Shown piece by piece: positions 31,651 through 42,852 of a stretch of DNA of 64,000 nt (position 1 is its first letter; each line of letters starts with the position of its first letter). Below the pieces are notes generated by a model. It was not told the DNA's origin. It saw only the letters and a program-made list of their open reading frames with translations, and made no database searches. A program made the position numbers and the translations under genes. The stretch spans positions 2,375,268 to 2,439,267 of the forward strand of contig OU015494.1 in NCBI GenBank assembly GCA_907164885.2, in the 5' to 3' direction. The DNA comes from Dolomedes plantarius (lineage: Eukaryota > Arthropoda > Arachnida > Araneae > Dolomedidae).

Positions 31651-32779
31651 AAGTAAAGCTGAAAAGTAAAAATGTCAATTTGTCGAATGTTTGTTAACCA
31701 AAATCAATTTAAAAACTAAACACAGTATAAATAACATAGAAAAATAAGCATGTGAAATGTTATACACCCAAATAATAAAAAAAAATCCAATATAAAAATA
31801 TATAAATTTATAATTAACTCCTCAGAATTCATCTAGATTTAACCTTTCATCTTTGGAGCAAAAGAAGCTGAAAAGCAAAACAAAATATATACATTTATAA
31901 TAAACCACTAAAAGCTGAAAAGGAAAAAATGTCAAATTGTCTCTTGGAAAGTTAAGAGTTTTAAAAAGTAAAGCTGAAAAGTAAAAATGTCATTTTGTCG
32001 AATGTGTGTTAAACAAAATTGATTAAAAAAGTAAACACATCATAAATAACATTTAAAAAAAACATGTGAAATGTTATACCCATCTCAGAATTTTAGTAGA
32101 TTCAGCCTTTCATTTTTCAACTTTAAATTAAAAATGTCAAATTGTCTAATGTTTGTTAACAAAAAGTAATTTAAAAACTAAACACAGTATAAATAACATA
32201 GATTTAATAACAGTATAAATATCATAAAATATATACCTTTATAATAAATCACTAAAAGCATAAAAGCAAAAATGTCTAATTGTCCATATAAATACCTCCA
32301 TAAATGCAGGATTCTGTAGCCAAAAAAATATATAAATAAAGTATTAAAGCATTGGTTAAAGGCACTGACTGATGAAAAAATTAACAGAAATATGCAATTT
32401 GGGCTACATGCACCATAAATGCAAGATTCTGTAGCAATAATAGAAACATCCTGTCCATAATAAACTCCATATAAATCTCTGTTCAATTAAACTGATCCAA
32501 ATATAATCTCAAGTACCTTCATAAACTATGTTTCTTGATTCGGGGTTCAATATGAATGTTTGTTAACGAAAGTCAACTTAAAAACTAAACACAGTATAAA
32601 TAACATGGGAAAAAACATGTGAAATGTTATACACATCTCAGAATTTAGATAGATTCAGCCTTTCATCACTAAAAGCTGAAAAGTAAAAATGTCAAATTGT
32701 CTTTTGCCTTGTGAACTCTTCATGAAAAATTAAGCACAGTATAAATAACATAGTATAAAAAAGAGATAGGAAATGTCAT

Positions 32780-33701
32780 ACACATCAATACTAAAAAACA
32801 ACGAATAAATTTTGGTTCTAATTTGACTCTTAGTGTGCTTCACTCTTGAAAATAGTTGTTCACAGATGTACGTGCTTCCAAACGTTGGTGACCAGAATAA
32901 CGCTTGACTATGCAGTGAAGGATATTTATATCTGGGCAGGTATGAGTTATGAGTACAACAAAGAGACTCTATTGAATTTCTCCTTAAGTTAGATGGCAGA
33001 TTGCAAATCTATGCATTCCATTTGACAATTTGCTAGCATTATATCTATATCGACTGTAAATAGAGTAGAAAACATGCAAAAAATAATTGTTTATTTCCCC
33101 CGAAGTCCTGAAATCAATTTTAAATTCTTGTACTAAATCGGAAAGTAGGGTTGCGTATTTTGTAACATTTTTAGAATTGTGCTTGGTCAGCGTCTCGAAA
33201 CGCAAAAAAATTTTAACATTTAATTTGGCTTGCCATAATTTCAACTTCGTGGATTTTGCACTGAAGTAAAATCCATGAAGTGACGGGTGTTTGAGTCATT
33301 TAAATGGGCATTCAGATCTATCAAAATCTGCTAAATCTGCAAGCCAGTTATCATAAAGTTTCGGCACAGATTACTTTTCAATGTCATAAACAATTTGATA
33401 TCAGCAAGTAGGCTATAAAACCTTTTTAATATTTTCTCCACTGAGCTACCTTATTTCTTAAAAGTATTGCCATATTCAGCATCCAAGCTTTTAAGAAATT
33501 CCTGAAACTGGCTATGAATCAATCCCCAAGCCTTCATAAAAATCACCATTTTGAAGATGATTTGCATAACATGGTCCATTTTTCTCATTTTCTGCATTCC
33601 TTTTTATATCAAGGCAGGCTATTAATTTTTTTTTCTCTTTGAGCTCTCTCTCACTAACGCTTGCTTTGGGCCGCATGCAGCCCGCGGGCTGGACACCCCT
33701 G
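32780..33701 (-). pseudogene. hAT transposase debris (GTF2IRD2/ZBED-like) with one terminus
   Basis: On the minus strand the element starts CAGGGGTGTCCAGCCCGCGG at 33701, a hAT-type end. Downstream, fragments in several frames encode the Y-A-T-L-L-S-D-L-V-Q-E-F block (about 33150), A-S-K-L-S-N-G-M near 33040, and the C-terminal dimerisation pattern L-F-W-S-P-T-F-G-S-T-Y with C-E-Q-L-F-S just after (about 32900-32840). That order is typical of the hAT transposases from which GTF2IRD2-type proteins derive. Several stops and shifts are present and the other terminus is not found, so it is a dead remnant. Confidence 0.7.
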
Positions 33702-34100
33702 TATAGGTAAAAGACCCTGACAAATAAAATAAAATATTGTATAATTAAAATATAGGTAAAAGACCCTGACAAACGAAAAAATTAATAAAAATCTGCAATT
33801 AGGGCTTCACACACCATAAATGCACGATTCTGTAGCAATAAACATCTCCATAATTAATATCTGCATAATAAATGTCTCCATAAATGCAAGATTTTGTAGC
33901 AAAAATATTAAAGTATAGCTAGAAGGCATTGACAAACGAAAAAATTAATAGAAATCTTCAATTAAGAGTTCCACGCACCATAAATGCAAGATTCTTTAGA
34001 AAAGAAAAAAATTAAAGTATAGGTAGAAGCCACTGACAAACGTAAAAATTTATAGAAATCTGTAATTAGGGCTCCACGCACCATAAATGCAAGATCAGTT

Positions 34101-34878
34101 GTTTTCAAACAACTAATATAACCAAACATGTTATTTTTCACACCTTCATTAATATAATACTTATGTTGAAAGGGTCAAAATATAGAGATGAAGCTAAACG
34201 TAAGACCAACGTATGGTTAAACATAAATATTGTATGAAATATGTGAGATTAAGAAATTAAAAAACATGAGTCTTTTTAAAATCAAATTTTAAAAAAAATT
34301 ATTGCTTTCATAGCACATAAAAATATTTATTGGTAAATTAGGGTGTTTTTTTTATTGTATATATAAATATGGTGAGCAAAGTTTTTCAGTTTGTTTATTC
34401 TATTTTCCGCTTTTTTGAGGGGAAGATGCATTAATTTTAAATGTATTCAACTTGAATTTAAGTAAATGAAAAGTGAAACTAATAATATAAAAAATTAGAC
34501 TATATTTAGTTACATTAAAATGAAATATGTTAATCATTTGACAATATTAAACCAGTTAGGTATATTATAATGTAAAAAAATAGTTATTACATATTAAATA
34601 TTATTTCCAGGAGGGTGGATATTGTTCAGAGTTCAAGACATTTACTGCAAAAAGCTATAGTACCAATAATGCATAACGAAATCTATAAGTTGGACACATT
34701 TCTAAAGAATTGGAACCATGAGTAGAATCTAACTTAAAAGGATTCGAATGTAAACATATTAATATTTTGAAAAATATATTTCCTTTGAAGCATTCAGCTT
34801 TTAACATATTTTTTTAACAAAAAGGACTAAAATAATTCAGTAAATATATTTCTATTTTACGGGGCAAAATATATATCT
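34101..34878. other. AT-rich stretch, nothing recognised
   Basis: Open frames are short and there are no repeat termini that I can support. Confidence 0.45.
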
Positions 34879-37016
34879 ATCTATATAAATAAAGCAAAGT
34901 GTCTATGTATGTATGTAACGTATACAAATCTACATTTCTTGACGAATCTGGTTGAAACTTGGTATACTTATGTTTTGAAGCCTTAAGATAATTAATTCTA
35001 AGATAAGTTTGGAAGATTTAAAATAATTCTAAATAAATACAGTTTTTAAATAATATTTCATCTCCAGACGATGGAATCAATCATTCATAAGAACTGCGCA
35101 TGGTCACCCACTAAATGTTAATTCTATATGTCCAAGGTAAGTGAACGCATGGATTTGTTATTTCGTAGTTATTTGGAGTTATTTAAAGTTAATTTTCTAA
35201 TATTAATCCTTTAGTTTTCTTTTTTTCATTAATACTTTTCTACTGGGTTAATTCCCAATATACGGATTACTGTTGAAACTCTGGAATATTTCTGTGATAG
35301 TCACATACTGTTTTCACTTTTCTTTGTTTTTGTATTGCTAAGGAAATTGTGTTATAATTGGATATTTTTGAAGGGCAGTGAAATATAATTATGTTATATT
35401 TACTTTTCTATTTTACATTTAGTTAATTTTCTAATTTTTCATAAATTAATAGTTATTATTCCATTAAATATTATTTCAATGGTATAGTGAAGTGGAATTT
35501 GAACTATGTGTCAAATTTTGTTTAATTTAGTTACTTTATTTGAATATTCTATCTTTTTTATGCTTCTGTCTACAACTCTTTGCAATATTTCTGTGATATA
35601 ATTGTAGTGTTTTTTATTTTGGGCTGTTTTTATAAGGAAAGGAATGACGAATTGGGGAAAATTTTCATATTAGAACATAAAATTGCATGTATTATTTTTG
35701 CATTTTAAAATTTTCTTTTAGATTGTAGGCCATTTTAAAGATAACTGTCATATGTATCATGTGTGAGAAGGAAATTAAAATATTAGCATTAGGATTTTAT
35801 GGAGAGTGATAGGCGTTTTAGCTAAATTTAAGATAGGGCAGTTATCTTCAAAATGACCTACAATCTCAGAGAAAATTTGAAAATACAAAAATAATACATG
35901 CAATTTTATGTTCCAATATGAAATTATTCCCCGATTCGTCATCCCTTTCCTTATAAAACAGCCCAAAATAAAAAAAAAACTACAATTATATCACAGAAAT
36001 ATTCCAAAGAGTTGCAGACAGAATAAAAAATGACAGAAAGTTCAAATTCCACTCACTATTCCATTGAAATAATATTTAAAAGAATGAATTCTGTTTTAAC
36101 TATTAATTTATTAACAATTAGAAAATTAACTAAATGTAAAATAGAAAAGTAAATAAAACTTAATTCAATGCAAAACAAACAAATGTGAAAACAGTATGTG
36201 ATTATCACAGAAATATTCCAGAGTTTCAACAGTAATTCTTTACTGGGGTTTAACCCAGTAAAATAATACATGCAATTTTATGTTCAAATATGAAAATATT
36301 CCCCGATTCGTCATTCCTTTCGTTATAAAAAAAGCCCAAAATAAAAAAACTACAGTTATATCACAGAAATATTCCAAAGAGTTGCAGACAGAATAAAAAA
36401 TGACAGAAAGTTCAAATTCCACTTCACTATCCCATTGAAATAATATTTAAAGGAATAAATTCTGTTTTAACTATTAATTTATGAACAATTAGAAAATTAA
36501 CTAAATGTAAAATAGAAAAGTAAATAAAACTTAATTATATTTCACTGCCCTTCAAAAATATCAATAATAACACAATTTCCTTAGCAATACAAAAAAAAAC
36601 AAATATGAAAACAGTATGTGACTATCACAGAAATATTCCAGAGTTCAACAGTAATTCGTTTACTGGGAATTAACCCAGTAAAAAAGGATTAATGAAAAAA
36701 AGAAAACTAAAGGAGGAATATTAGAAAATTAACTTTAAATAACTTCATGCGTTCACTTACCTTAGACATTTTGAATTAACATCCAATAGCTGCGCATGCG
36801 CAGTTCGTATGAATGATTGATTCCATCGTCTGAAGATGAAATATTATTTAAAAGCTGTATTTATTTATAATTATTTTAAAGCTTCCAAAGTAATCTTAGA
36901 ATTATCTCCAGGCTTCAAAACATAAGTATACGAAGTTTCAACCAGATTCGTCAAGAAATGTAGATTTGTATTCGTTACATACATACATAGAGACACTCTG
37001 CTTTATTTATATAGAT
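34879..37016. mobile_element. Foldback element with arms of about 0.9 kb
   Basis: Both ends read inward ATCTATATAAATAAAGC, then TGTCT..TATGTATGTATGTAACG, then CAAATCTACATTTCTTGACG. The left arm (34879 to about 35780) is the inverse of the right arm (about 35800-37016) through blocks such as CACAGAAATATTCCAGAGTT and CAGTTATCTTCAAAATGACC. The right arm also contains an internal duplication of about 400 bp (35895-36255 and 36256-36700). No transposase is encoded. A fragment of the same repeat lies at 58990-59180. A target duplication is not clear. Confidence 0.75.
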
Positions 37017-37306
37017 CATTGTCTTAACCACACACCACCAAAAATCTCATAACACATTTAACAAATTATTAACAATTGGGCCTCGTTCCATGAAATAAAT
37101 GTTCTATTTAAAGCCTTCAAATAATTTATTACAAGTAAAGTTAAGAATGAGAGTAAAACCGTTTAATAAGAACAATCTGAAGCTTCTTTTTTGTTCCGGA
37201 AGCAATTGTAATTTTTTGTGGTCCAAACCAAACGTAACATAAACCTCTAACACATATAAAATATACATAGTTTTGTATTTATGTAATTAAAATGACTTTA
37301 TTTTAT

Positions 37307-37551
37307 CTATGGGGCCCGGTATTAAGTCAAAAACGATGTTCTAAATATACCAAGTTATTGCCTTTTATACGAATCACAGAACAAAAATTTCGACTTGAGT
37401 TTTTTTTACAAAGAAATATACTTTTGTATACAAAATTGATAGACTTAAGCTTTTCATACAAGTCAAAAGATTTTTGTTTTTTTTTATGAATACTAACAAA
37501 TATCTAAAAATCAATGTTTTTGACTTAAGCCCTTTATACCGGGCACCATAG
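37307..37551. mobile_element. 245-bp MITE with TTAT target duplication
   Basis: Imperfect inverted termini CTATGG-GCCCGGTAT and TTAAGTCAAAAAC (the right arm has six extra bases) are flanked by TTAT at 37303-37306 and 37552-37555. There is no coding capacity. The parent superfamily is not recognised. Confidence 0.7.
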
Positions 37552-37562
37552 TTATATAATAG

Positions 37563-37564
<2 letters not shown>

Positions 37565-37640
<76 letters not shown>
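37565..37640. repeat. (TA)n microsatellite
   Basis: Pure TA repeat abutting the left LTR of the next element; a second TA array abuts the right LTR at 45302. Confidence 0.95.
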
Positions 37641-37643
<3 letters not shown>

Positions 37644-38086
37644 CATTAAAAAACCCATACCATTTTAAAATCTAACATTATTCTAAATTCCCTTGGGCGT
37701 ACGAGCTAAATTTCGCTTTTGATTCTAAACTCTAATAACCTTGAGAGAAAATATTAAATGGCTTCCTTTTTCAAATAGGCGCGGCGTCCCCAATATTTTA
37801 GATAAGCTCTGCGCAGATTATATAAAACCACATGTGACTTATCGACAACAGCAAATCCCTAATCGCGATGATGATCACATGACAATGTTTATATAAACCG
37901 CCTGAACGGTACATGTAACGCTTTTTCGGATTTTGTAGCTGTATTGAGAAGACGTATTCGCCGACGAAATAAAAACTAGTATAATGCTGTAACCTGCCGC
38001 GTCGTTTTTTCGAGCCACGACTACATCTTCATTGCCTGTGATGTGCTGGACGCCCACTCTTTCCTTGGGTTGTCCAGTACGTTACA
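37641..38086 (+). repeat. 5' LTR
   Basis: It runs from TAACATTAAAAA to GTACGTTACA and matches 44856-45301 end to end. The exact left boundary is uncertain by a few bases because TA repeats abut it. Confidence 0.9.
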
Positions 38087-38776
38087 ATGAGACGGCTGGA
38101 TGTACAGACTTGTAACAGAAATCCAAGTTTTGCTGCGCGGAAATCCACAATTGAGTTCCAGGCCAGAAGTACGGTTGCTGTTTGCGGTCTTCGGTCAGGA
38201 GAAAAGTTATTTCACGCTGTGGACTTTATATGTCAAGGTCGAGATCTCCTCTTTCCCCGTCATTCCGATGTAGTACGTGTTGTGCGCTACTGTTTTGGTT
38301 CGGGTTCTGTGTGCTAAGCAAGGGAGAGAGACGTGTGTTTTTCTGAGCCGGAGTTCAGCGATTTTCAAGCGGAATAATGTGCGCGTCTATTTTTTTTTCA
38401 CAAGTTGTGTAGCTGCTTTTGCCTCTGACTTCAACTTCGAGTGAATCTTTGCGATTGTGTTCTCCAGTGCTCCGTGTGATAAATTCTTCACGATTGTCGT
38501 CAGGAAATAATCCCCACCATTTGAAAAATCATCGATGTGTTCTTGTGTGTGAATTTAATTTAGCCGGTATGCAAGCCCTAGCGCTGTACCGTGAAAAAAT
38601 AAAAATAAAAATTTGTGCAACCGAGAATTTTACAGTAACAAGACAAGCATCACATGACCAGGTTGTATGTCTACCATCATAAACTTTTTAAAATTGTTTA
38701 GTAAACTATGATTGTATGATATTATATTCTTGTTTTAAATTGAAATATAATTGTGATATTGTGTTAAATTTATAAG
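38087..38776 (+). other. Leader of the LTR element
   Basis: A 690-bp untranslated leader. Short frames occur but none resembles a gene. I cannot point to a convincing primer binding site directly after the LTR; TGGATGTACAG begins nine or ten bases in. Confidence 0.5.
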
Positions 38777-39784
38777 ATGGAAGATAAAACTATAAAGACA
38801 GAATGCAAAGACCATTTTCAACTTGAAAATGTAGAGAGGGAATTCGGGGATTTTATTCCTTTTGACCCAGAGGGGGGAATGAAATTACAAAAATGGCTTG
38901 CCTATATTGAGCAGAAATTTTGCCAAGCAAATGTTTCAGATGAACATAAACTAAGATATATTTCAAAATTTCTCAAGGGGAAGGCTCGAACAATTTTTAT
39001 TAACTCTTGTTTAGACATTCAAGATTGGACAGAATTAAAAGACACTTTGCAAGAATTATTCTTTGAGGCAGATAGCGTGGAATTCTCTGAATTTTCCAAT
39101 TTGAAATTTGAATATAATGATGACTTAGCCAAATATTTTCATAAAAAAATTGATGTAGGAAAGAGATTGGGGTTATCACAGAAATTAATACTAGAAGGCC
39201 TAACACAAGGCCTAAATGCTCAAATGAGAATGACCATAGCTGCAAATCCTCCTCAAACCACAACAGAATGGATAGTGTTGGCTAATAAGCTAATCAAAAT
39301 AAATAATGAAGGAAACAAAACTAATCAGGGGAATCGGGATAACTTTTTTAACACTAGATTTGAAAATAGGAACCAATTACGACAGAATTATTACAACCAA
39401 CCTCAAGTTAGGATGAATTATAGCCCACCTCACCAATTTAGACACAATTACTCTTCCCAGCCTCAATTTAGACCTAATAATAATCAACAAACTCAGTTTA
39501 GACCTAATTATAGTCAGCAGCAACAATTCAGACAATGGCAACCCAGAGATCAAAGGTTGAATAGAAATTTTGCACCCAATCCCAATAACCAAATTAATCA
39601 CCACCAACAATATGCAGACTTACCATCTAGACCCTGTCGAAAATGTTCTAACTTTGGCATAAGTAATGCTTATCATTGGGAACAAACTTGCTCTATTAAT
39701 GAGAGATTTAATAAGGTGTCGGTGTCAGACAATAAACATCATTATGAGGAACCTGAATTTGAAAGAGATCAGGCGCCAGAATGA
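38777..39784 (+). CDS. Ty3/gypsy Gag
   Basis: It has 335 codons from ATG 38777. A capsid-like helical region (residues about 25-170) includes W-L-A-Y-I-E-Q-K-F and L-K-G-K-A-R. A long Asn/Gln-rich stretch follows (about 195-280) with repeated Q-F-R-x-N-Y-S-like units. Near the C-terminus a single knuckle, C-x2-C-x9-H-x4-C (C-R-K-C ... H-W-E-Q-T-C), could bind RNA. The frame ends at TGA 39782-39784, and pol continues in the same frame. Gag would assemble the particle. Confidence 0.88.
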   Translation: MEDKTIKTECKDHFQLENVEREFGDFIPFDPEGGMKLQKWLAYIEQKFCQANVSDEHKLRYISKFLKGKARTIFINSCLDIQDWTELKDTLQELFFEADSVEFSEFSNLKFEYNDDLAKYFHKKIDVGKRLGLSQKLILEGLTQGLNAQMRMTIAANPPQTTTEWIVLANKLIKINNEGNKTNQGNRDNFFNTRFENRNQLRQNYYNQPQVRMNYSPPHQFRHNYSSQPQFRPNNNQQTQFRPNYSQQQQFRQWQPRDQRLNRNFAPNPNNQINHHQQYADLPSRPCRKCSNFGISNAYHWEQTCSINERFNKVSVSDNKHHYEEPEFERDQAPE

Positions 39785-39790
39785 CAATTA
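39782..39790 (+). promoter_or_regulatory. Candidate stop-codon readthrough site, TGA CAATTA
   Basis: The gag stop is followed directly by CAATTA, which fits the STOP-CARYYA context known from tobamovirus readthrough. Pol is open in the same frame from the next codon, with no ATG until well inside the protease (about residue 45), so readthrough is the simplest way to make Gag-Pol. Confidence 0.65.
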
Positions 39791-42178
39791 CTGTCATTGA
39801 GGGGAAACATTATCAGAAATAATAGGGTCGACAAAACAAAAAGACTATATGAAAATGAGAAACAGAATTTTTTAAATTGTGTGATTGACACTGCTTCGAC
39901 TATTAGTCTGATGTCACAAAAACTGGTCAAGCAATGTCAACTGAAATGCTATTCAAATTCTCGAATTAAGGTCAGGCAAGCTGAGGGTGAAATCTTAATT
40001 ACAACTAAATGTGTATTAACTTTGAGAATAGGGAAAATAATTAGAAACATTTCTGCATATGTTTTGGACAATGACTTGCCTTATCTTATTCTGGGACTTC
40101 CTGAGTGTAAAGAGTTTAAATTAGTAATTGATTGTAACCAATTGTGTGTGTATCAAAATAGAATTGCTTTGAAAATGGTTAATATTTGTGATATAAGTAA
40201 AATTTCATTACACCTACAAAATAAATGTGATAATAAGCATGTGGATAATAATAGTAATGGTCATGAAATTGAAGTTTCTGATATGTTTAACCCTTATGAA
40301 GAAAATTCGCAGAAAGAAAATGATATTTTCTGTATTGATTATGATGTAAATGACAATTTTAATGAAAGCTCTGGTGGAATCAAAGCAGAAAGTAATCCAA
40401 ATTATGAAAATGTTGACATTAATGATCAAATAAAAAATTTAGATGTTGATAGGGAATTAAAGAATTTATTGCACAAAAATAATAGACTGTTTTCAACTAA
40501 CAAATATGACATAGGCAAAATAAGGATGGAACCCCAAAGAATAATCCTAAATTCTGATTTACCAGTGAGTCTAAGAGCATACAGGACTTCGCAAACTGAG
40601 GAAAAAGAGATCAGGACCCAAATAAAAAATTTGTTAGAAGCAGGAATCATAAAAGAATCACATAGTTCATACTCAAGTCCTGTGACTTTGGCAAGAAAGC
40701 GAAATGAGGGAAAAACTAGACTTTGTATTGATTTCAGAAAACTAAATTTAATTACTAAGACAGATGCAGAACCCTTACCCAGAATTGATGATATTCTAGA
40801 TAAATTAAGCAGAGCTAATTACTTTTCAACCTTAGACCTTACCTCAGGGTATTGGCATGTACCCGTCCACCCAAAAGATACTGAGAAATTGGCATTTGCC
40901 ACTACTTTTGGCTTATACGAATGGCTAAGACTCCCATTTGGTTTAAAGAACGCCCCTGCAATATTCAATAGGACTATCAGGAGAATTTTAGATAAATATA
41001 AAGTAAACTTTGCATGCCACTATTTCGATGATATTATAATTTTTTCAGACTCCAAAGAACAACACCTTGAACATTTAGAGATACTATTTAACATTTTCAA
41101 AAAAGAGAATATCAAGTTAAAATTAACTAAATGTACTTTTCTGCAACAACAAATTAATTTTCTTGGATATAATGTAACAAATGGGAAAATTGCCCCAGAC
41201 AACATTAACATTGAAAAGATAAAGTGTTTGAAACCACCAACTAATGTAAAAGAACTCCAAAGATTCTTGGGCACAATAAATGTGTATAATAAGTTTATTC
41301 CAAAATATGCAAAAGTAAGACAGCCATTAAATACATTATTGAAAAAGGGAGTAAAATGGGGATGGTCAGACAAGTGCCAAGAAGCTTTTGAGGATCTTAA
41401 GAATTTATTGATTTGTAAACCAATATTGCAATTGTATGATGTAAACAAAGACTGTCATTTATTTGTGGATGCTAGTAAACAACAGGTTGGAGCTGTTTTA
41501 AAACAGCCAGGTGAAGATGGGGTGTTGCATCCCATAGCATATCACTCTCGTGTATTAAAGGACTATGAGGCAAATTATTCTATTACTGAACTTGAGTGTT
41601 TGGCAATTGTGGACAGTTTAGACAGGTATTATCATTATCTCCACGGGAAAAAGTTCACAATTCACACAGACCATGCTGCCTTAGTTTGGCTTAAAAATGT
41701 GAAAAATCTTCGAGGTCGACTCTTTCGCTGGTCATTAAAACTAAGAATGTTCGACTATGAAATTAAATACCAGAAGGGAACTGCAAATATTGAAGCTGAC
41801 ATGCTTTCAAGGAACCCTATTCTAGAACCTAAAACCCAAATAAACCATTTAATTGAACTAAGAAAAATTGTAGAATTTCAAAATAAAGACAATGTACAGG
41901 GACTTAAATATAAAAAACTAAATGATGTAATCTACATGAGAAAGAAAGGATTTTTAAAAATTGTAGTACCATTTTCATTGAGGTTAGAAATTTTAAAAAG
42001 AGCCCACGAGGACTATGGACACCCTGGAATAAATAAAACAATGCAATTACTCACACCCCAATATTATTGGCCCAAAATCAATGAGGACATTAGTAATTAT
42101 GTTAAACATTGCCATACTTGTCAATTAAACAAAAAGAAAAGACAGAAAAGGTTTGGATTGCTGCAAGAAGTTGCTTAA
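39785..42178 (+). CDS. Ty3/gypsy Pol: protease, reverse transcriptase, RNase H, integrase N-terminus
   Basis: The frame is open for 798 codons directly after the gag TGA. The protease active site is V-I-D-T-A-S (a D-T-A variant) with I-L-G-L. The RT has C-I-D-F-R-K-L-N, L-P-F-G-L-K-N-A-P and Y-F-D-D at about 40.1-41.1 kb. RNase H has L-F-V-D-A-S-K. The integrase zinc finger is H-x-H-x-C-x2-C (R-A-H-E-D-Y-G-H ... C-H-T-C). The frame ends just before the integrase core because sequence is missing at about 42170. RT and RNase H look intact, so the enzyme could act on this RNA, but integration must come from elsewhere. Confidence 0.9.
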   Translation, partial: QLLSLRGNIIRNNRVDKTKRLYENEKQNFLNCVIDTASTISLMSQKLVKQCQLKCYSNSRIKVRQAEGEILITTKCVLTLRIGKIIRNISAYVLDNDLPYLILGLPECKEFKLVIDCNQLCVYQNRIALKMVNICDISKISLHLQNKCDNKHVDNNSNGHEIEVSDMFNPYEENSQKENDIFCIDYDVNDNFNESSGGIKAESNPNYENVDINDQIKNLDVDRELKNLLHKNNRLFSTNKYDIGKIRMEPQRIILNSDLPVSLRAYRTSQTEEKEIRTQIKNLLEAGIIKESHSSYSSPVTLARKRNEGKTRLCIDFRKLNLITKTDAEPLPRIDDILDKLSRANYFSTLDLTSGYWHVPVHPKDTEKLAFATTFGLYEWLRLPFGLKNAPAIFNRTIRRILDKYKVNFACHYFDDIIIFSDSKEQHLEHLEILFNIFKKENIKLKLTKCTFLQQQINFLGYNVTNGKIAPDNINIEKIKCLKPPTNVKELQRFLGTINVYNKFIPKYAKVRQPLNTLLKKGVKWGWSDKCQEAFEDLKNLLICKPILQLYDVNKDCHLFVDASKQQVGAVLKQPGEDGVLHPIAYHSRVLKDYEANYSITELECLAIVDSLDRYYHYLHGKKFTIHTDHAALVWLKNVKNLRGRLFRWSLKLRMFDYEIKYQKGTANIEADMLSRNPILEPKTQINHLIELRKIVEFQNKDNVQGLKYKKLNDVIYMRKKGFLKIVVPFSLRLEILKRAHEDYGHPGINKTMQLLTPQYYWPKINEDISNYVKHCHTCQLNKKKRQKRFGLLQEVA

Positions 42179-42852
42179 AACAAATATTCCAAATTCAAAC
42201 ACCAAAAAAATTGCTAACTGACAGAAATGCAGCTTTTACATGTTCAAAGTTTAGAAGATTTTTAGAGCATAACAATGTGCAACAATTACTTACCTCGAGT
42301 CATCATCCACAAACGAATGGAAAGGTAGAGAGGGTAAATCAAACAATAATTACTAGATTAAGGTGCAAAGTACATAACTCGACAAGCAAAACTCCTTGGA
42401 CAACCCTATTAAATGAAGTAATTAATGAATACAATCATACGCCTCATTCAGTCACCCAAATGACCCCAGCTTACCTACTTTTTGGAATATTACCTTATGA
42501 ACCTCATGTTAAAAAACAAGATTTTTATCCTCAGGTAGATGAGGCGAGAAAATTAGCTAAAGAAAGGACAATTAATTACCATAATAGGAATAAAGTAAAA
42601 TATGATGCACGTTTTGTAGAATCTAAATTTAATGTTGGAGATTTAGTGTTATTCGAAGAATTTCACTACCCTAATACAAGAAAATTAAGCTCACCCTATT
42701 CTGGACCTTACACTATTCTAAAACAAATGTCAAAAGTTAATTATGAAATTGATAGACCAAACTTTCACACTAAACGAGATTCTGAAATTGTCCATGCTTG
42801 CAGATTGAGATATTATAATGCACCAGAGAACTTAAAACTACACCACGAATAA
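42170..42852 (+). pseudogene. Integrase C-terminal part, out of frame after an internal deletion
   Basis: The open part continues in another frame from about 42170. It holds the second catalytic Asp (L-L-T-D-R-N-A-A-F) and the Glu (N-G-K-V-E-R-V-N-Q) plus a GPY/F-like module (Y-S-G-P-Y-T-I). The segment with the first catalytic Asp, normally about 60-70 residues between the zinc finger and this block, is absent. The deletion and the frame change share one junction. Integrase is therefore dead in this copy. Confidence 0.85.

Larger units (their letters stand above)
31126..34100. repeat. Diverged repeat field beginning with a CCCGGCGTTGCCCGG motif
   Basis: It opens with ACTAGCTGAAGTACCCGGCG (about 31131), a head seen in many arthropod interspersed repeats. 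Two repeat vocabularies follow. One is the TTTGTTAACC...ACATGTGAAATG unit, in tandem at 31168-31650 and again near 31690, 32000, 32150 and 32560. The other is a CACCATAAATGCAAGATTCTGTAG unit near 32410, 33820, 33960 and 34080. No coding capacity except the hAT debris listed separately. Confidence 0.55.

Noticed and set aside
31168..32700. CRISPR-like array
   Set aside because: Units are 160 bp with no regular short repeat and unique spacer structure, and the sequence is eukaryotic.
37875..38057. Identical 60-codon frames at 37875-38057 and 45090-45272 as a gene family
   Set aside because: They lie in the two LTRs of one retrotransposon and are identical because the LTRs are.
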